Positions 36,507-48,596 are shown, counted from the stretch's first letter. The stretch: 64,000 bases of DNA from [Pantoea] beijingensis (GCF_022647505.1 NZ_CP071409.1:3844001-3908000), one strand, 5' to 3'. Numbers and translations: made by a program. The notes: generated by a model from the letters alone, not told the origin.

Positions 36507-37859
36507 TTATTGTGGTATCAGCGGGTAAGCGCGACCCCGAGAGAAGTGCTGCCGAATGAGACCGGCACGATCAAACAGCCAGTACAGCAGTTTCGCCACT
36601 AGCACGCACGCCCCAAAAACAATACAGAAAAACACCACGCGCGAGACAAAAGCATCCAGCCCTTCCCGCGCCAACACAATCATATTAAACACCGCGCCAA
36701 AGCAGAAGCTTTGTAAAATCGCCGCTTTGTAGCGGTTTTTCTCGTATTTTCCCAACGCATAAAGCCAGTCGAACCATTTAATGATAAAACCCACCACAAT
36801 CGCGCCCAACGGGATAAACGCCACGCCCCCCATGACAAGCAGTGAACCAATAAGCGTGGGCGAAATCGCCAGCCCTGAGTGGTTATTCAACACTTCCCAG
36901 GTAAAGTAGTTACCGCTATTCAGCACGACTTGAGGACGCTCCGGCCAAAGCCAACTGGGAATAAAAACATAAAAGTCGCGCACAATCGGTGCTAATCCCT
37001 GAAAATCGATCTTGTCGTAATTTTGCAGCAATAATCCGAGGTTTTCCCACGGCGAAAAGGTATCACGCGTTAAATAAAGGAAAGTATAAAATGTCTCAGC
37101 ACCACTGACATCCAGGTTATAGCGTCGCATCGCCAGTAAAAACATGCCAAGGATGCCTAACACGCCTGCAACGGCCAGCATCCACAGTGTGATCCAGCCG
37201 CGGATAATCCCTATAAACAAGAACAACGCAAAAGCAATGATGATATTGGCACGCGTTCCACCAACAATGACATACGTCAGCAAACCGAAAGCTACGGTGC
37301 TGACAAGGAAAAGTAACCAGGTACGAAAATTCTGCCGCAGGAAATAGATCACTAACATGGCGGGGATGAAAAAATAAAAAAAACGCTTTAGGGCAACCCC
37401 AGAAACGTCACTGGAAAAAATCTGGCTGTAGCTGCGCAATTTCAACAGTAAAAAGCCATTGTGCATGAAGAAGATGCCCACGGTGACCAATGCGATGAGT
37501 GCCAGCAGCATCCAGACCAAATGCGTTTCAACGCGATTCATGCTAAATAGCGGTCGTCGAGACCGGTCGCCATGCGCGCGAAGACGTGTCTTATAACTGA
37601 CATAATAGATCGCATAGAACCCCGTCGCGGCCAACAGCGCCTGCAACAGATACTCGGAGGGGACGACTTTGACATCAAACTGAAAGACCAGCAGGCCAGT
37701 AAGCGGAAAACCGAAGTAGAATGTCAGTAAAAAAAGCAATGAAAAGAATACGTTAAAATTAAAGCGCACACGGCGGAATTCGCGCCAGGTGAGCGTGAGG
37801 ATAAAGCCAAGTGATAACAGATAAACCGTCAATAACCCGCTAAACGCCATCATGCTCAT
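36507..37859 (-). CDS. wzyE: ECA polymerase WzyE
   Basis: A 450-residue inner-membrane protein with about eleven spans, the Wzy polymerase that joins trisaccharide repeats of ECA on the periplasmic side. Conserved pieces include [20 protein letters not shown] near residue 205 and [14 protein letters not shown] near residue 300. Start [10 protein letters not shown] corresponds to MSLLQFSGLF in E. coli; its ATG overlaps the wecF stop (ATGA, 37856-37859), so translation is coupled. Confidence 0.95.
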   Translation of the reverse strand: MSMMAFSGLLTVYLLSLGFILTLTWREFRRVRFNFNVFFSLLFLLTFYFGFPLTGLLVFQFDVKVVPSEYLLQALLAATGFYAIYYVSYKTRLRAHGDRSRRPLFSMNRVETHLVWMLLALIALVTVGIFFMHNGFLLLKLRSYSQIFSSDVSGVALKRFFYFFIPAMLVIYFLRQNFRTWLLFLVSTVAFGLLTYVIVGGTRANIIIAFALFLFIGIIRGWITLWMLAVAGVLGILGMFLLAMRRYNLDVSGAETFYTFLYLTRDTFSPWENLGLLLQNYDKIDFQGLAPIVRDFYVFIPSWLWPERPQVVLNSGNYFTWEVLNNHSGLAISPTLIGSLLVMGGVAFIPLGAIVVGFIIKWFDWLYALGKYEKNRYKAAILQSFCFGAVFNMIVLAREGLDAFVSRVVFFCIVFGACVLVAKLLYWLFDRAGLIRQHFSRGRAYPLIPQ

Positions 37860-38929
37860 GCCCTATCCCCTTCAGCAAGCAACAGTGCATGTTTCCAACC
37901 ATCAATATAAGCCGGGTCAAAGAAGGCAATGCGCTGTTTATCCAGCAGGCTCATCTGTCGTCGTGCTTCCGCAACCAGCGTTTGATCCAGCGGGTCATCA
38001 CTGAAGAGCACTGGAACGTGCTGTCCTGCTAAATCTTGCCAGAAGGGATTCTCCCGGCTTAGCACAAACGGTACGTTAGCCTGGATCAACAAACATAATG
38101 TCCCAATACCCTGCTGACGTTTAAAAATAAAATAGCCTAAATCACACTGGGCGATCAGCTGCAAATATGCGGTGAAATCGAGCTTTTCCGTAAGCAACTG
38201 CAAATTCTCTGCACGGAATAGCGCTTCACCAGCACGGCGGATCTGACTGATATAGGCATCATTATCCGCCGGGTACCCTAACGGCACCACTACGTTTACG
38301 TTATCGCCAAATTGCTGATAAATAGCCTCTAACGCTTCAATGTGATGATTACTGGCATCCCCGGAATTACCCACCAGAATGGTAAACGGATGAGAAGGCG
38401 TGATAATCTCCGGAAGCTCACTTGGCATCCGTGTCGGAAAGTAGAGCAAAGATACCGGCGTACGTGGATGCCGCCGTTGGTAATGATTGATATCACCTTG
38501 CGTGGCAAAAACATGCCCCACCCGCCCTTGGGCAAAACGGCGCAGCAAATAGAACACGCGAAATTTCAGGCTACCTGATTCTTCATACAGGTCAGCCCCC
38601 CACACATGCCAGAATACTTGCGAAGAGCGTAACTTGCCGCTCAGAATAGCCAGCCATATCCCAGAATTGAATTGTCCGTGAAAAAAGAAACGCGTTTGTC
38701 GATGTTTGGCTCGCTGGATTACCGCCTGTGCCAGCGCTTTTTTTGAGGGAAAACACTCAATATTCAGCTGAGGAAAATCCGTGAAAACACGGGCGTCTTC
38801 GGCAACCACCATAAAATGGCGGGCACCGTCAGCAGGCTGCTGTATGCTCATCACGTCATTAAAAAAACGTAATACCGTTTGGTTATGGTGCGGGATAGGC
38901 GATCCCAGTACGTGAATCAGTGTATTCAT
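37856..38929 (-). CDS. wecF: Fuc4NAc transferase of ECA lipid III
   Basis: A 357-residue glycosyltransferase (GT56, E. coli 359) that adds 4-acetamido-4,6-dideoxygalactose to ECA lipid II. Recognised from [20 protein letters not shown] at the start, [11 protein letters not shown] near residue 110, [17 protein letters not shown] near residue 190 and [20 protein letters not shown] near residue 265. ATG at 38927-38929 is chosen because it overlaps the wzxE stop in the ATGA style used throughout this operon; the longer frame adds 11 residues. Confidence 0.95.
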   Translation of the reverse strand: MNTLIHVLGSPIPHHNQTVLRFFNDVMSIQQPADGARHFMVVAEDARVFTDFPQLNIECFPSKKALAQAVIQRAKHRQTRFFFHGQFNSGIWLAILSGKLRSSQVFWHVWGADLYEESGSLKFRVFYLLRRFAQGRVGHVFATQGDINHYQRRHPRTPVSLLYFPTRMPSELPEIITPSHPFTILVGNSGDASNHHIEALEAIYQQFGDNVNVVVPLGYPADNDAYISQIRRAGEALFRAENLQLLTEKLDFTAYLQLIAQCDLGYFIFKRQQGIGTLCLLIQANVPFVLSRENPFWQDLAGQHVPVLFSDDPLDQTLVAEARRQMSLLDKQRIAFFDPAYIDGWKHALLLAEGDRA

Positions 38930-40176
38930 GCTCTTCGACGATAAATAACAAAGGCGCCACAACAGAGCGCAAAATAGAGGATATAGGTTGCCATATAGGC
39001 CTGTGCTGCTCCGGTCGCGCCATAGAGCGGGATGAGCCAGCGAGAAAATGCCGTTAACAGAATCAACTGGCTAATTTCCGTCAGAATATAGAGCCGAAGG
39101 GACGCTTTGGCGATCACCAGATATCCGAAAATATAACATCCGACTTTGAATACATCACCGATTAGTTGCCAAATAAACAGATCCCGCATGCCGCTAAACT
39201 TGCTGGTAAAAAGCAGCCAGATAGTAAAATCACGCAGTAACCAGACGCAAAAACTGGCGGCTGCCACTGCTGGTATCACAAAGCGTAACGCCCGGAAAAT
39301 TTCATTCGCGATGTCAGCTTTATTATTTAGGCGTGAAAGCGTAGGCAACAACCAAACGCTGAAGGTGGCAGTGATGAATTGTAAATAGGCATCAGATATG
39401 CTGGTCACGCCCTGCCATAACCCAACCGATTCCCAGCCATAGCGGGACGCCAGCAAGTTACGCATCATGACCCAGGCAACAGGTAATGTCACTGAGGTGA
39501 TTAACGCCATCAGCGTAAATTTGCCAAGATTTCTCGCCAGTTCGCCGTGCCATTGTGGCTTCAGGTAATGCAGTGGCAGGTGGTTACGCTTTGCCAGTAT
39601 TAACACTGCGGGAATCACGACCAGCGTCGGTACGAGGGCTAACCCGACCAGCGCTCCACTGTACCCGCCCAGCCTGTAGCAGGCGTACCATGCCATAACG
39701 CCGATCAGGCTACCGATAATCAGCGCCAGCGCATTCCCTGCCGCATCACGAAAACCTTTCATGATTGCCAGCGATAAATTGGCCCAGGCAATGCCCATTT
39801 GCAGGAAAGCAACGATACGGACGACGTTTTGATAATCAGAGTGGCCAAACAGTCCAACACTGACCGGTTTTGCCGCCAGCAAAAAAATCACTGCCAGTAA
39901 GGTAGAGAATCCAAGCACCATACTGGTTGCAGTACCCGTAACGGCGTATAACCGATCGGGCTGCTGCTGATATTCAGCAACGTATTTGGTGACGCCGTTA
40001 AAAATCCCGGCACCGGCCAATACCCCCAACACGGTAATCAACTGACGAAAATTTCCCGCCTGTCCTACACCACCCGGCCCATAGCTGACCGCCAGCAGTT
40101 TCACCACCAGCAAGCCCGCTGCAATTTTTACCAGCGTGGACGCCGCCGTCCACACTGACGCTTTTGCCAGTGACAT
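38926..40176 (-). CDS. wzxE: ECA lipid III flippase WzxE
   Basis: A 416-residue MATE/MOP-type membrane flippase (E. coli 416) with about twelve spans that moves the undecaprenyl-linked ECA trisaccharide across the inner membrane. Starts [21 protein letters not shown]. It follows wecE by one base and overlaps wecF by four. In E. coli, Wzx, Wzy and Wzz proteins of the same operon work as one assembly route. Confidence 0.95.
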   Translation of the reverse strand: MSLAKASVWTAASTLVKIAAGLLVVKLLAVSYGPGGVGQAGNFRQLITVLGVLAGAGIFNGVTKYVAEYQQQPDRLYAVTGTATSMVLGFSTLLAVIFLLAAKPVSVGLFGHSDYQNVVRIVAFLQMGIAWANLSLAIMKGFRDAAGNALALIIGSLIGVMAWYACYRLGGYSGALVGLALVPTLVVIPAVLILAKRNHLPLHYLKPQWHGELARNLGKFTLMALITSVTLPVAWVMMRNLLASRYGWESVGLWQGVTSISDAYLQFITATFSVWLLPTLSRLNNKADIANEIFRALRFVIPAVAAASFCVWLLRDFTIWLLFTSKFSGMRDLFIWQLIGDVFKVGCYIFGYLVIAKASLRLYILTEISQLILLTAFSRWLIPLYGATGAAQAYMATYILYFALCCGAFVIYRRRA

Positions 40177-40177
40177 A

Positions 40178-41308
40178 TCAGGAGAAAAAACTCAGTAGCG
40201 AGTTAATTACCGTGCTCTGGTTATTATCGGATAAATTGTAAAACAGTGGCAAACGCAGCAGCCGTTCACTCTCGATCGTAGTGTAGCGATCGTCGCCGTC
40301 AAAACGACCAAACCGTTCTCCCGCGGGTGAGGAGTGCAGCGGAATGTAATGGAAGACCGCAAGAATTTCCGCCTCTTTCAACCAGTTGATAATCGCACTA
40401 CGATCGTCGTTGTTCTTGAGTTTGATATAAAACATGTGGGCATTATGCTGGCAATGCGTAGGCACCGAGGGCAGCGTAATCCGGCCAGCCTCGGCAAGCG
40501 GCAGTAATGCCGTATAATAACGCTGCCACAGACGTAAACGCTGCTCGTTGATGCGGTCCGCCGCTTCGAGCTGCGCCCACAGGTAAGCCGCCTGAAGATC
40601 GGCCATCAGGTAGCTGGAGCCGATATCGCGCCAGGTATATTTATCTACCTGTCCACGGAAGAACTGGCTGCGATTAGTGCCTTTCTCACGAATGATTTCC
40701 GCCCGCTCCACGAGCGAGCTTTCGTTGATGAGTACCGCCCCACCTTCACCACCGGCCGTATAGTTTTTCGTTTCGTGAAAGCTAAAACAACCAATGTGAC
40801 CAATGCTACCCAGCGCTTTGCCTTTGTATTCTGACATCACGCCCTGTGCCGCATCTTCAATAACCATCAGACCGTGCTTTTGTGCCAGTGCCATAATCGT
40901 ATCCATTTCACAGGCTACGCCCGCATAATGGACCGGTACGATCGCACGTGTCTTATCCGTAATCGCCGCTTCTATGCGGGTTTCATCGATATTCATGGTG
41001 TCTGGTCGGACATCAACAAACACGATGGTTGCACCACGTAAGACAAAAGCATTAGCCGTTGATACAAAGGTATAGCTCGGCATAATGACTTCATCACCGG
41101 GCTTAATATCGATCAGGATCGCCGCCATTTCCAGAGATGCAGTACAGGATGGCGTCAGTAATACTTTTTTGCAGCCAAAGTGCTGCTCCATCCACTGCTG
41201 ACAGCGGCGCGTAAAGCCCCCATCACCGCATAATTTACCGCTGCCCATTGCCGACTGCATATATTCGATTTCGGTTCCCACCACCGGTGGAGCATTGAAT
41301 GGAATCAT
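40178..41308 (-). CDS. wecE: TDP-4-keto-6-deoxyglucose transaminase
   Basis: A 376-residue PLP enzyme of the DegT/DnrJ/EryC1 family (same length as E. coli) that makes TDP-Fuc4N for ECA. The PLP-lysine lies in SFHETKNYTAGGEGGA near residue 181, and VEDAAQGVMS carries the Asp that holds the pyridine nitrogen. ATG at 41306-41308 gives MIPFNAPPVVGTE as in E. coli; an upstream extension into wecD adds 25 unrelated residues. AGGT lies before the start. Confidence 0.96.
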   Translation of the reverse strand: MIPFNAPPVVGTEIEYMQSAMGSGKLCGDGGFTRRCQQWMEQHFGCKKVLLTPSCTASLEMAAILIDIKPGDEVIMPSYTFVSTANAFVLRGATIVFVDVRPDTMNIDETRIEAAITDKTRAIVPVHYAGVACEMDTIMALAQKHGLMVIEDAAQGVMSEYKGKALGSIGHIGCFSFHETKNYTAGGEGGAVLINESSLVERAEIIREKGTNRSQFFRGQVDKYTWRDIGSSYLMADLQAAYLWAQLEAADRINEQRLRLWQRYYTALLPLAEAGRITLPSVPTHCQHNAHMFYIKLKNNDDRSAIINWLKEAEILAVFHYIPLHSSPAGERFGRFDGDDRYTTIESERLLRLPLFYNLSDNNQSTVINSLLSFFS

Positions 41309-41312
41309 CAGA

Positions 41313-42005
41313 TTACCTGTATAGCCAGTATGCAGTGCTTTCAAGTGAAGCTCCGCAACGAAGATAAAGCCGCATTGCGGCAAGATTACTTAATTGGGTC
41401 GCCACTCGCAGACTGGAGAGCCTACGCGCCTGACACCAGTCGGCGGCCGCGTTCATCAAGCGTGTTCCAACACCCTGCCCCTGCATTTCTGGCAGTGTTG
41501 CCAGCAGGCCGATACGCGCGGCGCCGTTATCCAACTCACGTAACGAGACAAACCCCTGCAACGCCCCCGTCTCACCGACTGCCAGCAAACACTGATTGTC
41601 AAAGGTGCCACGCACCGCATTTTCAATCCACTGCGCGTAAAAACGACCGCTATCACCCGCTTGATACCAAGGTTCGCGAAAACGGCTACGAGCAAAAGCC
41701 GCACTGGCTGCATCACGTAATAACGGTATATGCTCCACACGGGCAATACGAATGCCGGACTGCCGCTCGGTGGATTCAACGTTAAGTTGCAGCTCAGCTT
41801 CGCCTTCAACCAGCCTGAAGCCCTGTCCGGCAAGCACATCTAACAGGTCAGTCCGGTCTGCGCTCACTTTCGCCTGTATCCGCTCATAAGCTTGCATTTG
41901 CAGAACATCCAGCGGTTGAGCGTCATCAAAGGTAAGCCTTGCACTTTTTATCCCAAAAAAGTGACTTTCCCACTCAAGGGGGCTAATACTGGCGAGGACG
42001 GGCAT
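41313..42005 (-). CDS. wecD: TDP-Fuc4N acetyltransferase
   Basis: A 230-residue GNAT acetyltransferase (E. coli 224) that converts TDP-Fuc4N to TDP-Fuc4NAc with acetyl-CoA. The acetyl-CoA loop is [17 protein letters not shown] (near residue 180) and the substrate region [18 protein letters not shown] near residue 115 matches the family. [14 protein letters not shown] aligns with E. coli MPVRASIEPLTWEN, so ATG at 42003-42005 is chosen. This start lies 23 bp inside rffH. Confidence 0.92.
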   Translation of the reverse strand: MPVLASISPLEWESHFFGIKSARLTFDDAQPLDVLQMQAYERIQAKVSADRTDLLDVLAGQGFRLVEGEAELQLNVESTERQSGIRIARVEHIPLLRDAASAAFARSRFREPWYQAGDSGRFYAQWIENAVRGTFDNQCLLAVGETGALQGFVSLRELDNGAARIGLLATLPEMQGQGVGTRLMNAAADWCQARRLSSLRVATQLSNLAAMRLYLRCGASLESTAYWLYR

Positions 42006-42864
42006 GAAGAAGATCCAGTAAATATTTGCCATAGCCGGTTTTTGACAACGCGGCTGCCGAACGACGCACGTCGTCGTCGTTTAACCAGCCATTGCGCCAG
42101 CCAATTTCTTCCAGGCAGGCGATTTTGAATCCCTGACGTTTCTCGACCGTTTGTACAAATGTACTCGCCTCTATCAGGCTGTCATGAGTCCCCGTATCCA
42201 GCCAGGCAAAACCGCGCCCCAGCAATTGCACGGTCAACTCACCATTATCAAGATACATCTGGTTTATTGAGGTGATTTCCAGTTCTCCGCGCACGGAAGG
42301 CTTTACCTGTTTAGCGTATTCCACAACCTTGTTGTCATAGAAATATAGTCCGGTCACCGCCCAGTTTGACTTTGGCCGCGCAGGTTTTTCCTCTATCGAA
42401 ATCGCACGAAAATCATCATCGAACTCCACCACGCCAAACCGCTCAGGATCCATCACCTGGTAGCCAAATACCGTCGCACCGGATGTTTTCGCTGCGACGC
42501 TTTTCAGCTTCGGACTAAATCCCTGACCAAAGTAGATGTTATCACCCAATACCAGGCAACATGATTCATCACCGATAAAAGTCTCACCTATAATAAACGC
42601 CTGTGCCAGGCCGTCGGGATGGGGTTGCTCAGCATACTGAAGGGTAATGCCAAACTCTGCGCCATCACCAAGCAGACGCTGATAATGTGATTTATCTTCC
42701 GGGGTGGTAATAATCAGGATTTCGCGGATTCCAGCCAGCATCAGGACAGAAAGCGGATAATAAATCATCGGCTTGTCATATATGGGCAAAAGCTGCTTCG
42801 ATATTCCACGCGTGATCGGATACAGCCGGGTTCCTGAGCCACCAGCAAGAATGATACCTTTCAT
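41983..42864 (-). CDS. rffH: Glucose-1-phosphate thymidylyltransferase
   Basis: A 293-residue nucleotidyltransferase (RmlA family; E. coli RffH 293) that forms TDP-glucose for ECA synthesis. The N-terminal [16 protein letters not shown] is the nucleotide loop and [20 protein letters not shown] carries conserved active-site residues. ATG at 42862-42864 has GAGGAG upstream; the longer frame overlaps rffG and is rejected. It shares 23 bp with wecD. Confidence 0.96.
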   Translation of the reverse strand: MKGIILAGGSGTRLYPITRGISKQLLPIYDKPMIYYPLSVLMLAGIREILIITTPEDKSHYQRLLGDGAEFGITLQYAEQPHPDGLAQAFIIGETFIGDESCCLVLGDNIYFGQGFSPKLKSVAAKTSGATVFGYQVMDPERFGVVEFDDDFRAISIEEKPARPKSNWAVTGLYFYDNKVVEYAKQVKPSVRGELEITSINQMYLDNGELTVQLLGRGFAWLDTGTHDSLIEASTFVQTVEKRQGFKIACLEEIGWRNGWLNDDDVRRSAAALSKTGYGKYLLDLLHARPRQY

Positions 42865-42886
42865 AGCATGCTCCTCTGTCTTGCGC

Positions 42887-43969
42887 TTAACGCGTGGTGG
42901 TCGTTGGTGACAGGACGGGATGCGCAGCCTGATAGCTACCATCCAGGATAGCTTGCCACCAGCTTTCGTTTTCTAAAAACCAAGTGACGGTTTTACGGAT
43001 ACCGCTGTCGAAACTCTCTTGCGGGCGCCATCCCAATTCTCTCTCAATTTTACCCGCGTCAATGGCATAACGCTGGTCATGGCCAGGTCGGTCAGTCACC
43101 CAACGAATCAAATCGCGATACTGTTTGACGCCTTGCGGTTTATTCGGTGCCAGCTCTTCTAAGAGCGCACATAAGGCTTCCACCACATCAATATTGGTAC
43201 GCTCATTATGGCCACCGATGTTATAGGTTTCGCCAGGCTTCCCCTGCGTGACAACCTGGTACAACGCACGCGCATGATCTTCGACATACAACCAATCACG
43301 GATCTGTCTGCCGTTGCCGTAAACAGGTAGTGGTTTCCCCGATAACGCATTGATGATCATTAACGGGATCAGTTTCTCCGGGAAATGGTAGGGGCCGTAA
43401 TTGTTCGAGCAATTTGTCACAATCACCGGTAAACCATAGGTACGCCACCATGCCCGTACCAGGTGGTCGCTACTGGCCTTGCTGGCAGAGTATGGACTGC
43501 TGGGAGCATACGGCGTCTCTTCAGTGAAAAAAGCCTGGCTGTCGTCCAGATCGCCAAAGACTTCATCGGTAGAGATATGGTGAAAAATAAAGCCTGCTTT
43601 TTTCTTTGCATCCAGCGAGGCCCAATAATGGCGGCTCGCTTCCAGTAACTGCCAGGTACCGACAATATTCGTTTCGATAAACGCAGCAGAGCCATCAATC
43701 GAGCGATCGACGTGGCTTTCAGCCGCCAGATGCATAACCAAATCAGGTTGGAATGCCGTAATAACGCGATCAACTTCACTACGATCGCAGATATCCACTT
43801 TTTCAAACGTAAAGCGTGCATTGCCAGCAACCGATGCCAGAGAGGCCAGATTGCCAGCATAACTGAGCTTATCGATAACCCTCACCTGATGCGTGGTCTG
43901 CCCGATGAGATATCTGACGACAGCAGAACCGATGAATCCGGCACCTCCAGTAACAAGGATACGTTTCAC
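42887..43969 (-). CDS. rffG: dTDP-glucose 4,6-dehydratase
   Basis: A 360-residue extended short-chain dehydrogenase (E. coli 355) that makes TDP-4-keto-6-deoxyglucose. The Rossmann motif is [11 protein letters not shown] (residues 7-17). The catalytic Ser-Tyr-Lys and Asp-Glu are seen in [11 protein letters not shown] and [11 protein letters not shown]. The start is GTG at 43967-43969 with AAGGAG seven bases upstream; it overlaps the wecC stop as GTGA. Confidence 0.95.
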   Translation of the reverse strand: MKRILVTGGAGFIGSAVVRYLIGQTTHQVRVIDKLSYAGNLASLASVAGNARFTFEKVDICDRSEVDRVITAFQPDLVMHLAAESHVDRSIDGSAAFIETNIVGTWQLLEASRHYWASLDAKKKAGFIFHHISTDEVFGDLDDSQAFFTEETPYAPSSPYSASKASSDHLVRAWWRTYGLPVIVTNCSNNYGPYHFPEKLIPLMIINALSGKPLPVYGNGRQIRDWLYVEDHARALYQVVTQGKPGETYNIGGHNERTNIDVVEALCALLEELAPNKPQGVKQYRDLIRWVTDRPGHDQRYAIDAGKIERELGWRPQESFDSGIRKTVTWFLENESWWQAILDGSYQAAHPVLSPTTTTR

Positions 43970-45228
43970 CGCCACACTCCTTTGGTATCCACAATCCATT
44001 CCTGTTTAATTCGTGTGGCATCGATCGCTTTAAAAGGATGATGGTCAACCAGCATCACCAGAATATCGGCATATTCAAGGGCATCGTCAATGGAAACAAG
44101 GGTTGCGGCATTCGCCAGTTTTAAGGGAAGGCTATCTATATTTGGTTCAATGACCCATGTTTCACCAACGTTCCAGTTCGCAATTAAATGCGCAACTTCC
44201 ATCGCCGGACTTTCACGTAAATCGTCAATATTGGGCTTAAATGCCAGACCAAAACAGGCAATTTTCAGCTCGCTGGCGCGCTTATTACTGGCTATAAGGC
44301 AATCCGCAACGGTGTTTTTCACCTGTTTCAGAACCCAATGCGGTTTATCATCATTAACCTCACGAGCAGTGCGGATAAGCCTTGCCAGCTGAGGATTCTG
44401 GGCGACGATAAACCAGGGATCGACTGCGATGCAGTGCCCGCCGACACCCGGACCTGGCTGAAGAATATTCACTCGCGGATGGCGGTTTGCCAGGCTAATC
44501 AGCTCCCAGACGTTTATGCCCTGTTCGGCACAAATCACCGATAACTCATTGGCGAACGCAATGTTAACGTCGCGAAAACTGTTTTCAGTCAGTTTGCACA
44601 TCTCTGCTGTGCGCGCATGGGTCGTGATGCACTCACCCTCAAGGAAAATAGTATAAAGCTCGCTGGCGCGCGCCGAGCAAACCGACGTCATTCCGCCAAT
44701 TACCCGATCGTTTTTAATCAGCTCAACCATCACCTGCCCAGGCAAGACGCGCTCAGGACAATAGGCAATATTAATATCGGCCTGTTCACCCACCTGCTGC
44801 GGAAAACGCAGATCGCGCCTTGCTTCCGCCAGCCACTCAGCCATTTGCTCCGTGGCGCCGACGGGCGATGTCGACTCCAGAATCACCAGATCACCCTTTT
44901 TTAATACCGGTGCCAGCGATTTTGCCGCTGCCTCCACATAGCTCAGATCGGGTTGATGCCCATCTTTAAAGGGTGTCGGTACCGCAATCAAAAACGCATC
45001 AGCGGCAACCGGCTGGGTAGCAGCAGATAAAAACCCGTTCTCCACCGCCAGCTTTACAACTTTATCAAGATCGGGTTCAACGATATGAATATCACCGCGA
45101 TTGATGGTTTCTACCGCGTGAGAATTAATATCAATTCCGACAACTTTTTTCCCTTTTGATGCAAAAGCCGCTGCGGTTGGCAAACCAATATAGCCCAAAC
45201 CTATAACGGAAATCGTTTTGAAACTCAT
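43966..45228 (-). CDS. wecC: UDP-ManNAc dehydrogenase
   Basis: A 420-residue UDP-sugar dehydrogenase (E. coli 420) that oxidises UDP-ManNAc twice to UDP-ManNAcA with NAD. The NAD loop is [14 protein letters not shown] (near residue 12), and the catalytic Cys lies in [15 protein letters not shown] near residue 265. Start overlaps wecB by four bases and its stop overlaps rffG. Confidence 0.96.
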   Translation of the reverse strand: MSFKTISVIGLGYIGLPTAAAFASKGKKVVGIDINSHAVETINRGDIHIVEPDLDKVVKLAVENGFLSAATQPVAADAFLIAVPTPFKDGHQPDLSYVEAAAKSLAPVLKKGDLVILESTSPVGATEQMAEWLAEARRDLRFPQQVGEQADINIAYCPERVLPGQVMVELIKNDRVIGGMTSVCSARASELYTIFLEGECITTHARTAEMCKLTENSFRDVNIAFANELSVICAEQGINVWELISLANRHPRVNILQPGPGVGGHCIAVDPWFIVAQNPQLARLIRTAREVNDDKPHWVLKQVKNTVADCLIASNKRASELKIACFGLAFKPNIDDLRESPAMEVAHLIANWNVGETWVIEPNIDSLPLKLANAATLVSIDDALEYADILVMLVDHHPFKAIDATRIKQEWIVDTKGVWR

Positions 45229-46355
45229 AGTGTTACTCTATTATTTTTAAGCGCTTGTATAATACGCGCGCAGGCATGTCCATCGCCATAAGGATTGTGG
45301 GCGCGACTCATCGTCTGATACGCCTCGTCGTCTGTTAAAAGACGTGTGACTTCCGCCAGGATTTTCTCCACATCGGTTCCTACCAGACTAACGGTTCCCG
45401 CCTCAACGGCTTCGGGACGCTCTGTCGTATCACGCATAACCAATACCGGTTTACCTAACGACGGAGCCTCCTCCTGTATGCCGCCAGAGTCGGTCAGAAT
45501 TAACCATGAGCGATGCATCAGCCAAACAAAGGGCAGATACTCCTGCGGCTCAATCAGGACAATATTTTCAATATTCGACAGGATGCGGTTAACCGGCTCA
45601 CTGACGTTAGGATTAAGGTGCACAGGGTAGACGATTTGCACCTCAGGATGTAAACGCGCAATGTCAGCCAGTGCCTGGCAAATACGTTCAAATCCGCCAC
45701 CAAAGCTTTCACGACGATGCCCAGTGACCAAAATCATCTTCTTCTGTGGCTGTAAAAAGGCGTAACGCGTTGTCAGGCTGCTACGCAGCGCTTCATCACC
45801 AAGTATTCGGTTTCTTACCCATAGCAATGCGTCAATCACGGTATTTCCAGTAACGAAAATACGCTCACCACTCAGATTTTCACGAAGCAAATTCTGCCTC
45901 GAGGTTTCCGTTGGCGTGAAATGAAAAGTAGCAAGGTGGCCTGTCAGTTTACGGTTTGCTTCTTCAGGCCACGGAGAGTAAAGATCGCCAGTGCGCAAAC
46001 CGGCCTCAACGTGGCCCACAGGAATACGATGATAAAAGGCAGCGAGGCTAGCTGCCAGCGTTGTGGTGGTATCACCATGAACCAATACGACGTCAGGCTT
46101 AAACTCATCAAAAACTGCCTTCAAATCTTGCAAAATACGGCAGGTAATTTCGGTCAGGCCCTGCTCAGGACGCATGATATTCAAATCATAATCAGGCACC
46201 AGGGCAAAAAGGCGCAGCACTTGATCCAACATTTCACGGTGCTGCGCAGTGACGCACAGACGTGAGTCGATATCAGGGTCGTCAGATAGGGCTTTTACCA
46301 GCGGGGCCATTTTTATGGCCTCAGGTCGCGTGCCGAAAACGGTCAATACTTTCAC
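45225..46355 (-). CDS. wecB: UDP-GlcNAc 2-epimerase
   Basis: A 376-residue epimerase (same length as E. coli) that forms UDP-ManNAc from UDP-GlcNAc for ECA. Conserved [13 protein letters not shown] (residues 8-20), [12 protein letters not shown] (near residue 210) and [20 protein letters not shown] (near residue 288) mark the two Rossmann domains and the interdomain active site. The start is GTG at 46353-46355 behind AGAGAG, aligning with [13 protein letters not shown] of E. coli. Confidence 0.96.
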   Translation of the reverse strand: MKVLTVFGTRPEAIKMAPLVKALSDDPDIDSRLCVTAQHREMLDQVLRLFALVPDYDLNIMRPEQGLTEITCRILQDLKAVFDEFKPDVVLVHGDTTTTLAASLAAFYHRIPVGHVEAGLRTGDLYSPWPEEANRKLTGHLATFHFTPTETSRQNLLRENLSGERIFVTGNTVIDALLWVRNRILGDEALRSSLTTRYAFLQPQKKMILVTGHRRESFGGGFERICQALADIARLHPEVQIVYPVHLNPNVSEPVNRILSNIENIVLIEPQEYLPFVWLMHRSWLILTDSGGIQEEAPSLGKPVLVMRDTTERPEAVEAGTVSLVGTDVEKILAEVTRLLTDDEAYQTMSRAHNPYGDGHACARIIQALKNNRVTL

Positions 46356-46406
46356 GGTATCTCTCTTAATTCGTCTGCAGTAATACGGAACCAAATGAGC
46401 GCTTGA

Positions 46407-47459
46407 TTAAGCGCGTGGTCGACGTATCAGCGCAATGCCCGCGCCAATTAGCGCCCCAACTGCACCCCACATAATCATTAAGAACAGGCGACGCGGACTA
46501 TCACGCTTAACAGGTTCTTCTGGCGTACGCAGATAACGGTACGTCTGGAATTTAGCATCCAGCGTTGGCCCGACATTCAACGTCAGCAGCATCGCTCTGT
46601 TTTTATCATAATCGAGATCGTAACTTGGACCGCTTGCCTGAAGATTTTCCAGACGAGCTTGCAGCATGGGACGTCCGAGCAAAAAGAGTTCAGAATCCGG
46701 CAACTGTTCGGAAGGCGTCGTGGTTTTGAGCTGTTCAACCCCCTGCTGTTGCGCGATTTTTAGCGCTTGCTGAACATTATGCAGCTGGCGATCATAAATA
46801 GATTGAGCAACAGTCTCCTGCCGTTTTACCTGTGCCTTCAACTGCGTTTCACGGGCATTCCAGCCGCCCGTTAACTCGTCATTTAAATGACGAGCAGCGC
46901 GCTGGCTGGCAAAAGCGACATACTGGCGCAGCAGATTATTAGCATCCGCTGCCGTTTCAGCCATTAGCCTGACACTATCGTTAATGTTTTTTGCTGCATC
47001 TGCGGCGGTAAACTCAATATTACCCACCATCTCATCAAGCAATGCCGCATCCTTTTTCGCATTACCATTTTTACGCTGTTTGTAATAATCCGTTTGTAAC
47101 CAAAAATCACGTCGCGTGTCGTAAGCCGACAGTTGCATGACAAACTCCTTGTAAGCATCGTCCATTACCGTTGGCTGCGGGGTTGCAGCCACTGTATTGA
47201 TGCGTGAATCCAGATTTTGCAGAAATTGCTGCTGAGAATAAAAGCCACCAAGCATATTCACCGTTGGACGATCGGTTATCGCCGCCGCACTCCACTGCTG
47301 TTTAACCAGCAAGGAGTAGATAAAAGCAGCAGCAATAAACAGTAGTGCCATACCGGCAATCCAGTGCTTTCCCCGCCACAGGGTGCAGCAGAGCCCACGA
47401 ATATCCAACTCATTTTCCACCCGGGCCGAGTGTGAAAAAACTTCAGAATCTGTTTTCAT
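46407..47459 (-). CDS. wzzE: ECA chain-length regulator WzzE
   Basis: A 350-residue Wzz-family inner-membrane protein (E. coli 348) that sets the number of ECA repeats. It has two spans, near residues 33-53 and 320-340 (LFLMIMWGAVGALIGAGIAL), flanking a periplasmic coiled-coil domain, with the proline-rich motif RTPEEPVKRDSPRR before the second. ATG at 47457-47459 is preferred for GGGA five bases upstream; the ATG seven codons earlier lacks a site. Confidence 0.94.
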   Translation of the reverse strand: MKTDSEVFSHSARVENELDIRGLCCTLWRGKHWIAGMALLFIAAAFIYSLLVKQQWSAAAITDRPTVNMLGGFYSQQQFLQNLDSRINTVAATPQPTVMDDAYKEFVMQLSAYDTRRDFWLQTDYYKQRKNGNAKKDAALLDEMVGNIEFTAADAAKNINDSVRLMAETAADANNLLRQYVAFASQRAARHLNDELTGGWNARETQLKAQVKRQETVAQSIYDRQLHNVQQALKIAQQQGVEQLKTTTPSEQLPDSELFLLGRPMLQARLENLQASGPSYDLDYDKNRAMLLTLNVGPTLDAKFQTYRYLRTPEEPVKRDSPRRLFLMIMWGAVGALIGAGIALIRRPRA

Positions 47460-47480
47460 GGCATTCCCAACATCGTCCAT

Positions 47481-48578
47481 TCAAGAAAGTGTCTTATTCG
47501 CGCTTGAATTACGCATTCTGCGTTTCATTCGTTTAATAAAACGCGCCACGCGCCACGCGCGCTTAATGCAATATCCATACAAGCCAAATGCAAGCAAGAA
47601 CAATACCAACATTATCCATTCGGGAATAAAATTAAGATATTCACCCAGAACACCCACGCCCGCCAGTAACGCAGCAGCCAGCGTGATCAAGACAAAAGCC
47701 TGACGTGAAGAGAAACCCGCCCGCATAATTAAATGATGAATATGCTGGCGATCGGCGGAAAAGGGACTCATCCCTTTACGCAGGCGACGATACATAATGG
47801 CAATCATATCCATCAAGGGGATAGCAATCAGCCAGAGTGCGGTAACCGGGGTGATCGGATGCCTTTTCCCCTGCGTCGTTTCCAGCAGGATCCAGATAAC
47901 GGTAAAACCGATGAGCGTACTGCCCGCATCGCCCATAAAGACTTTATAGCGGCGACCAAAAACACCGAGATTCAACAGGATATAAGGAATAATGGCGGCA
48001 ATCATGGCGAAACACCACATTGCAAGACTAAGCTGTCCGTCGAAATAGAGGATGATTCCCATGGCGCCAAAAGTAACGCAGGAAAGGCCGCCAAGGAGCC
48101 CATCAATACCGTCCACCATATTGAAAGCATTGATGGCCGCCCAGACGGCGAACAGCGTCAGGACATAACCAAATGGCCCAACAACCAGCTCCCATGAACC
48201 AAAGATGTAGCCAAGGCTGAGCAGATAGAGATTGCCAAAATACATCATCGCGATCGCGATCAGCGCCTGCACTGAGGCACGCAGCTTAACACTGATATCG
48301 TACCGATCGTCCAGTGCCCCAATCAGCACAAGAATCCCCGCACAACTCAGATACAGCAGCGCGTGAGGGACATAATAGTTTGTAATCAGAAAAGTAAAGC
48401 AGATACCCGCATAAACGGAGATACCACCCACCAGTGGGATGACACCCTGATGACGTTTACGATAATTAGGTTTGTCCACCAATCCGATTTTTTTGGCTAT
48501 TTTTCGAGCAAAAAACAGGAACACAAGTGAAAACAAAAATATTGAAGCAAGCTCAGTACTCATATTGAGTAAATTCAC
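47481..48578 (-). CDS. wecA: UDP-GlcNAc:undecaprenyl-phosphate GlcNAc-1-phosphate transferase
   Basis: A 365-residue polyprenyl-phosphate sugar-1-phosphate transferase (E. coli 367) with about eleven membrane spans; it starts ECA lipid I and often O-antigen. The magnesium motif ALDDRYD (near residue 90), NAFNMVDGIDGL (near 155) and RQHIHHLIMRAG (near 280) are all present. The start is GTG at 48576-48578 with GAGAGC upstream, aligning with GTG-started E. coli wecA. First gene of the operon. Confidence 0.95.
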   Translation of the reverse strand: MNLLNMSTELASIFLFSLVFLFFARKIAKKIGLVDKPNYRKRHQGVIPLVGGISVYAGICFTFLITNYYVPHALLYLSCAGILVLIGALDDRYDISVKLRASVQALIAIAMMYFGNLYLLSLGYIFGSWELVVGPFGYVLTLFAVWAAINAFNMVDGIDGLLGGLSCVTFGAMGIILYFDGQLSLAMWCFAMIAAIIPYILLNLGVFGRRYKVFMGDAGSTLIGFTVIWILLETTQGKRHPITPVTALWLIAIPLMDMIAIMYRRLRKGMSPFSADRQHIHHLIMRAGFSSRQAFVLITLAAALLAGVGVLGEYLNFIPEWIMLVLFLLAFGLYGYCIKRAWRVARFIKRMKRRMRNSSANKTLS

Positions 48579-48596
48579 ATTAACAGCTCTCAGCAA

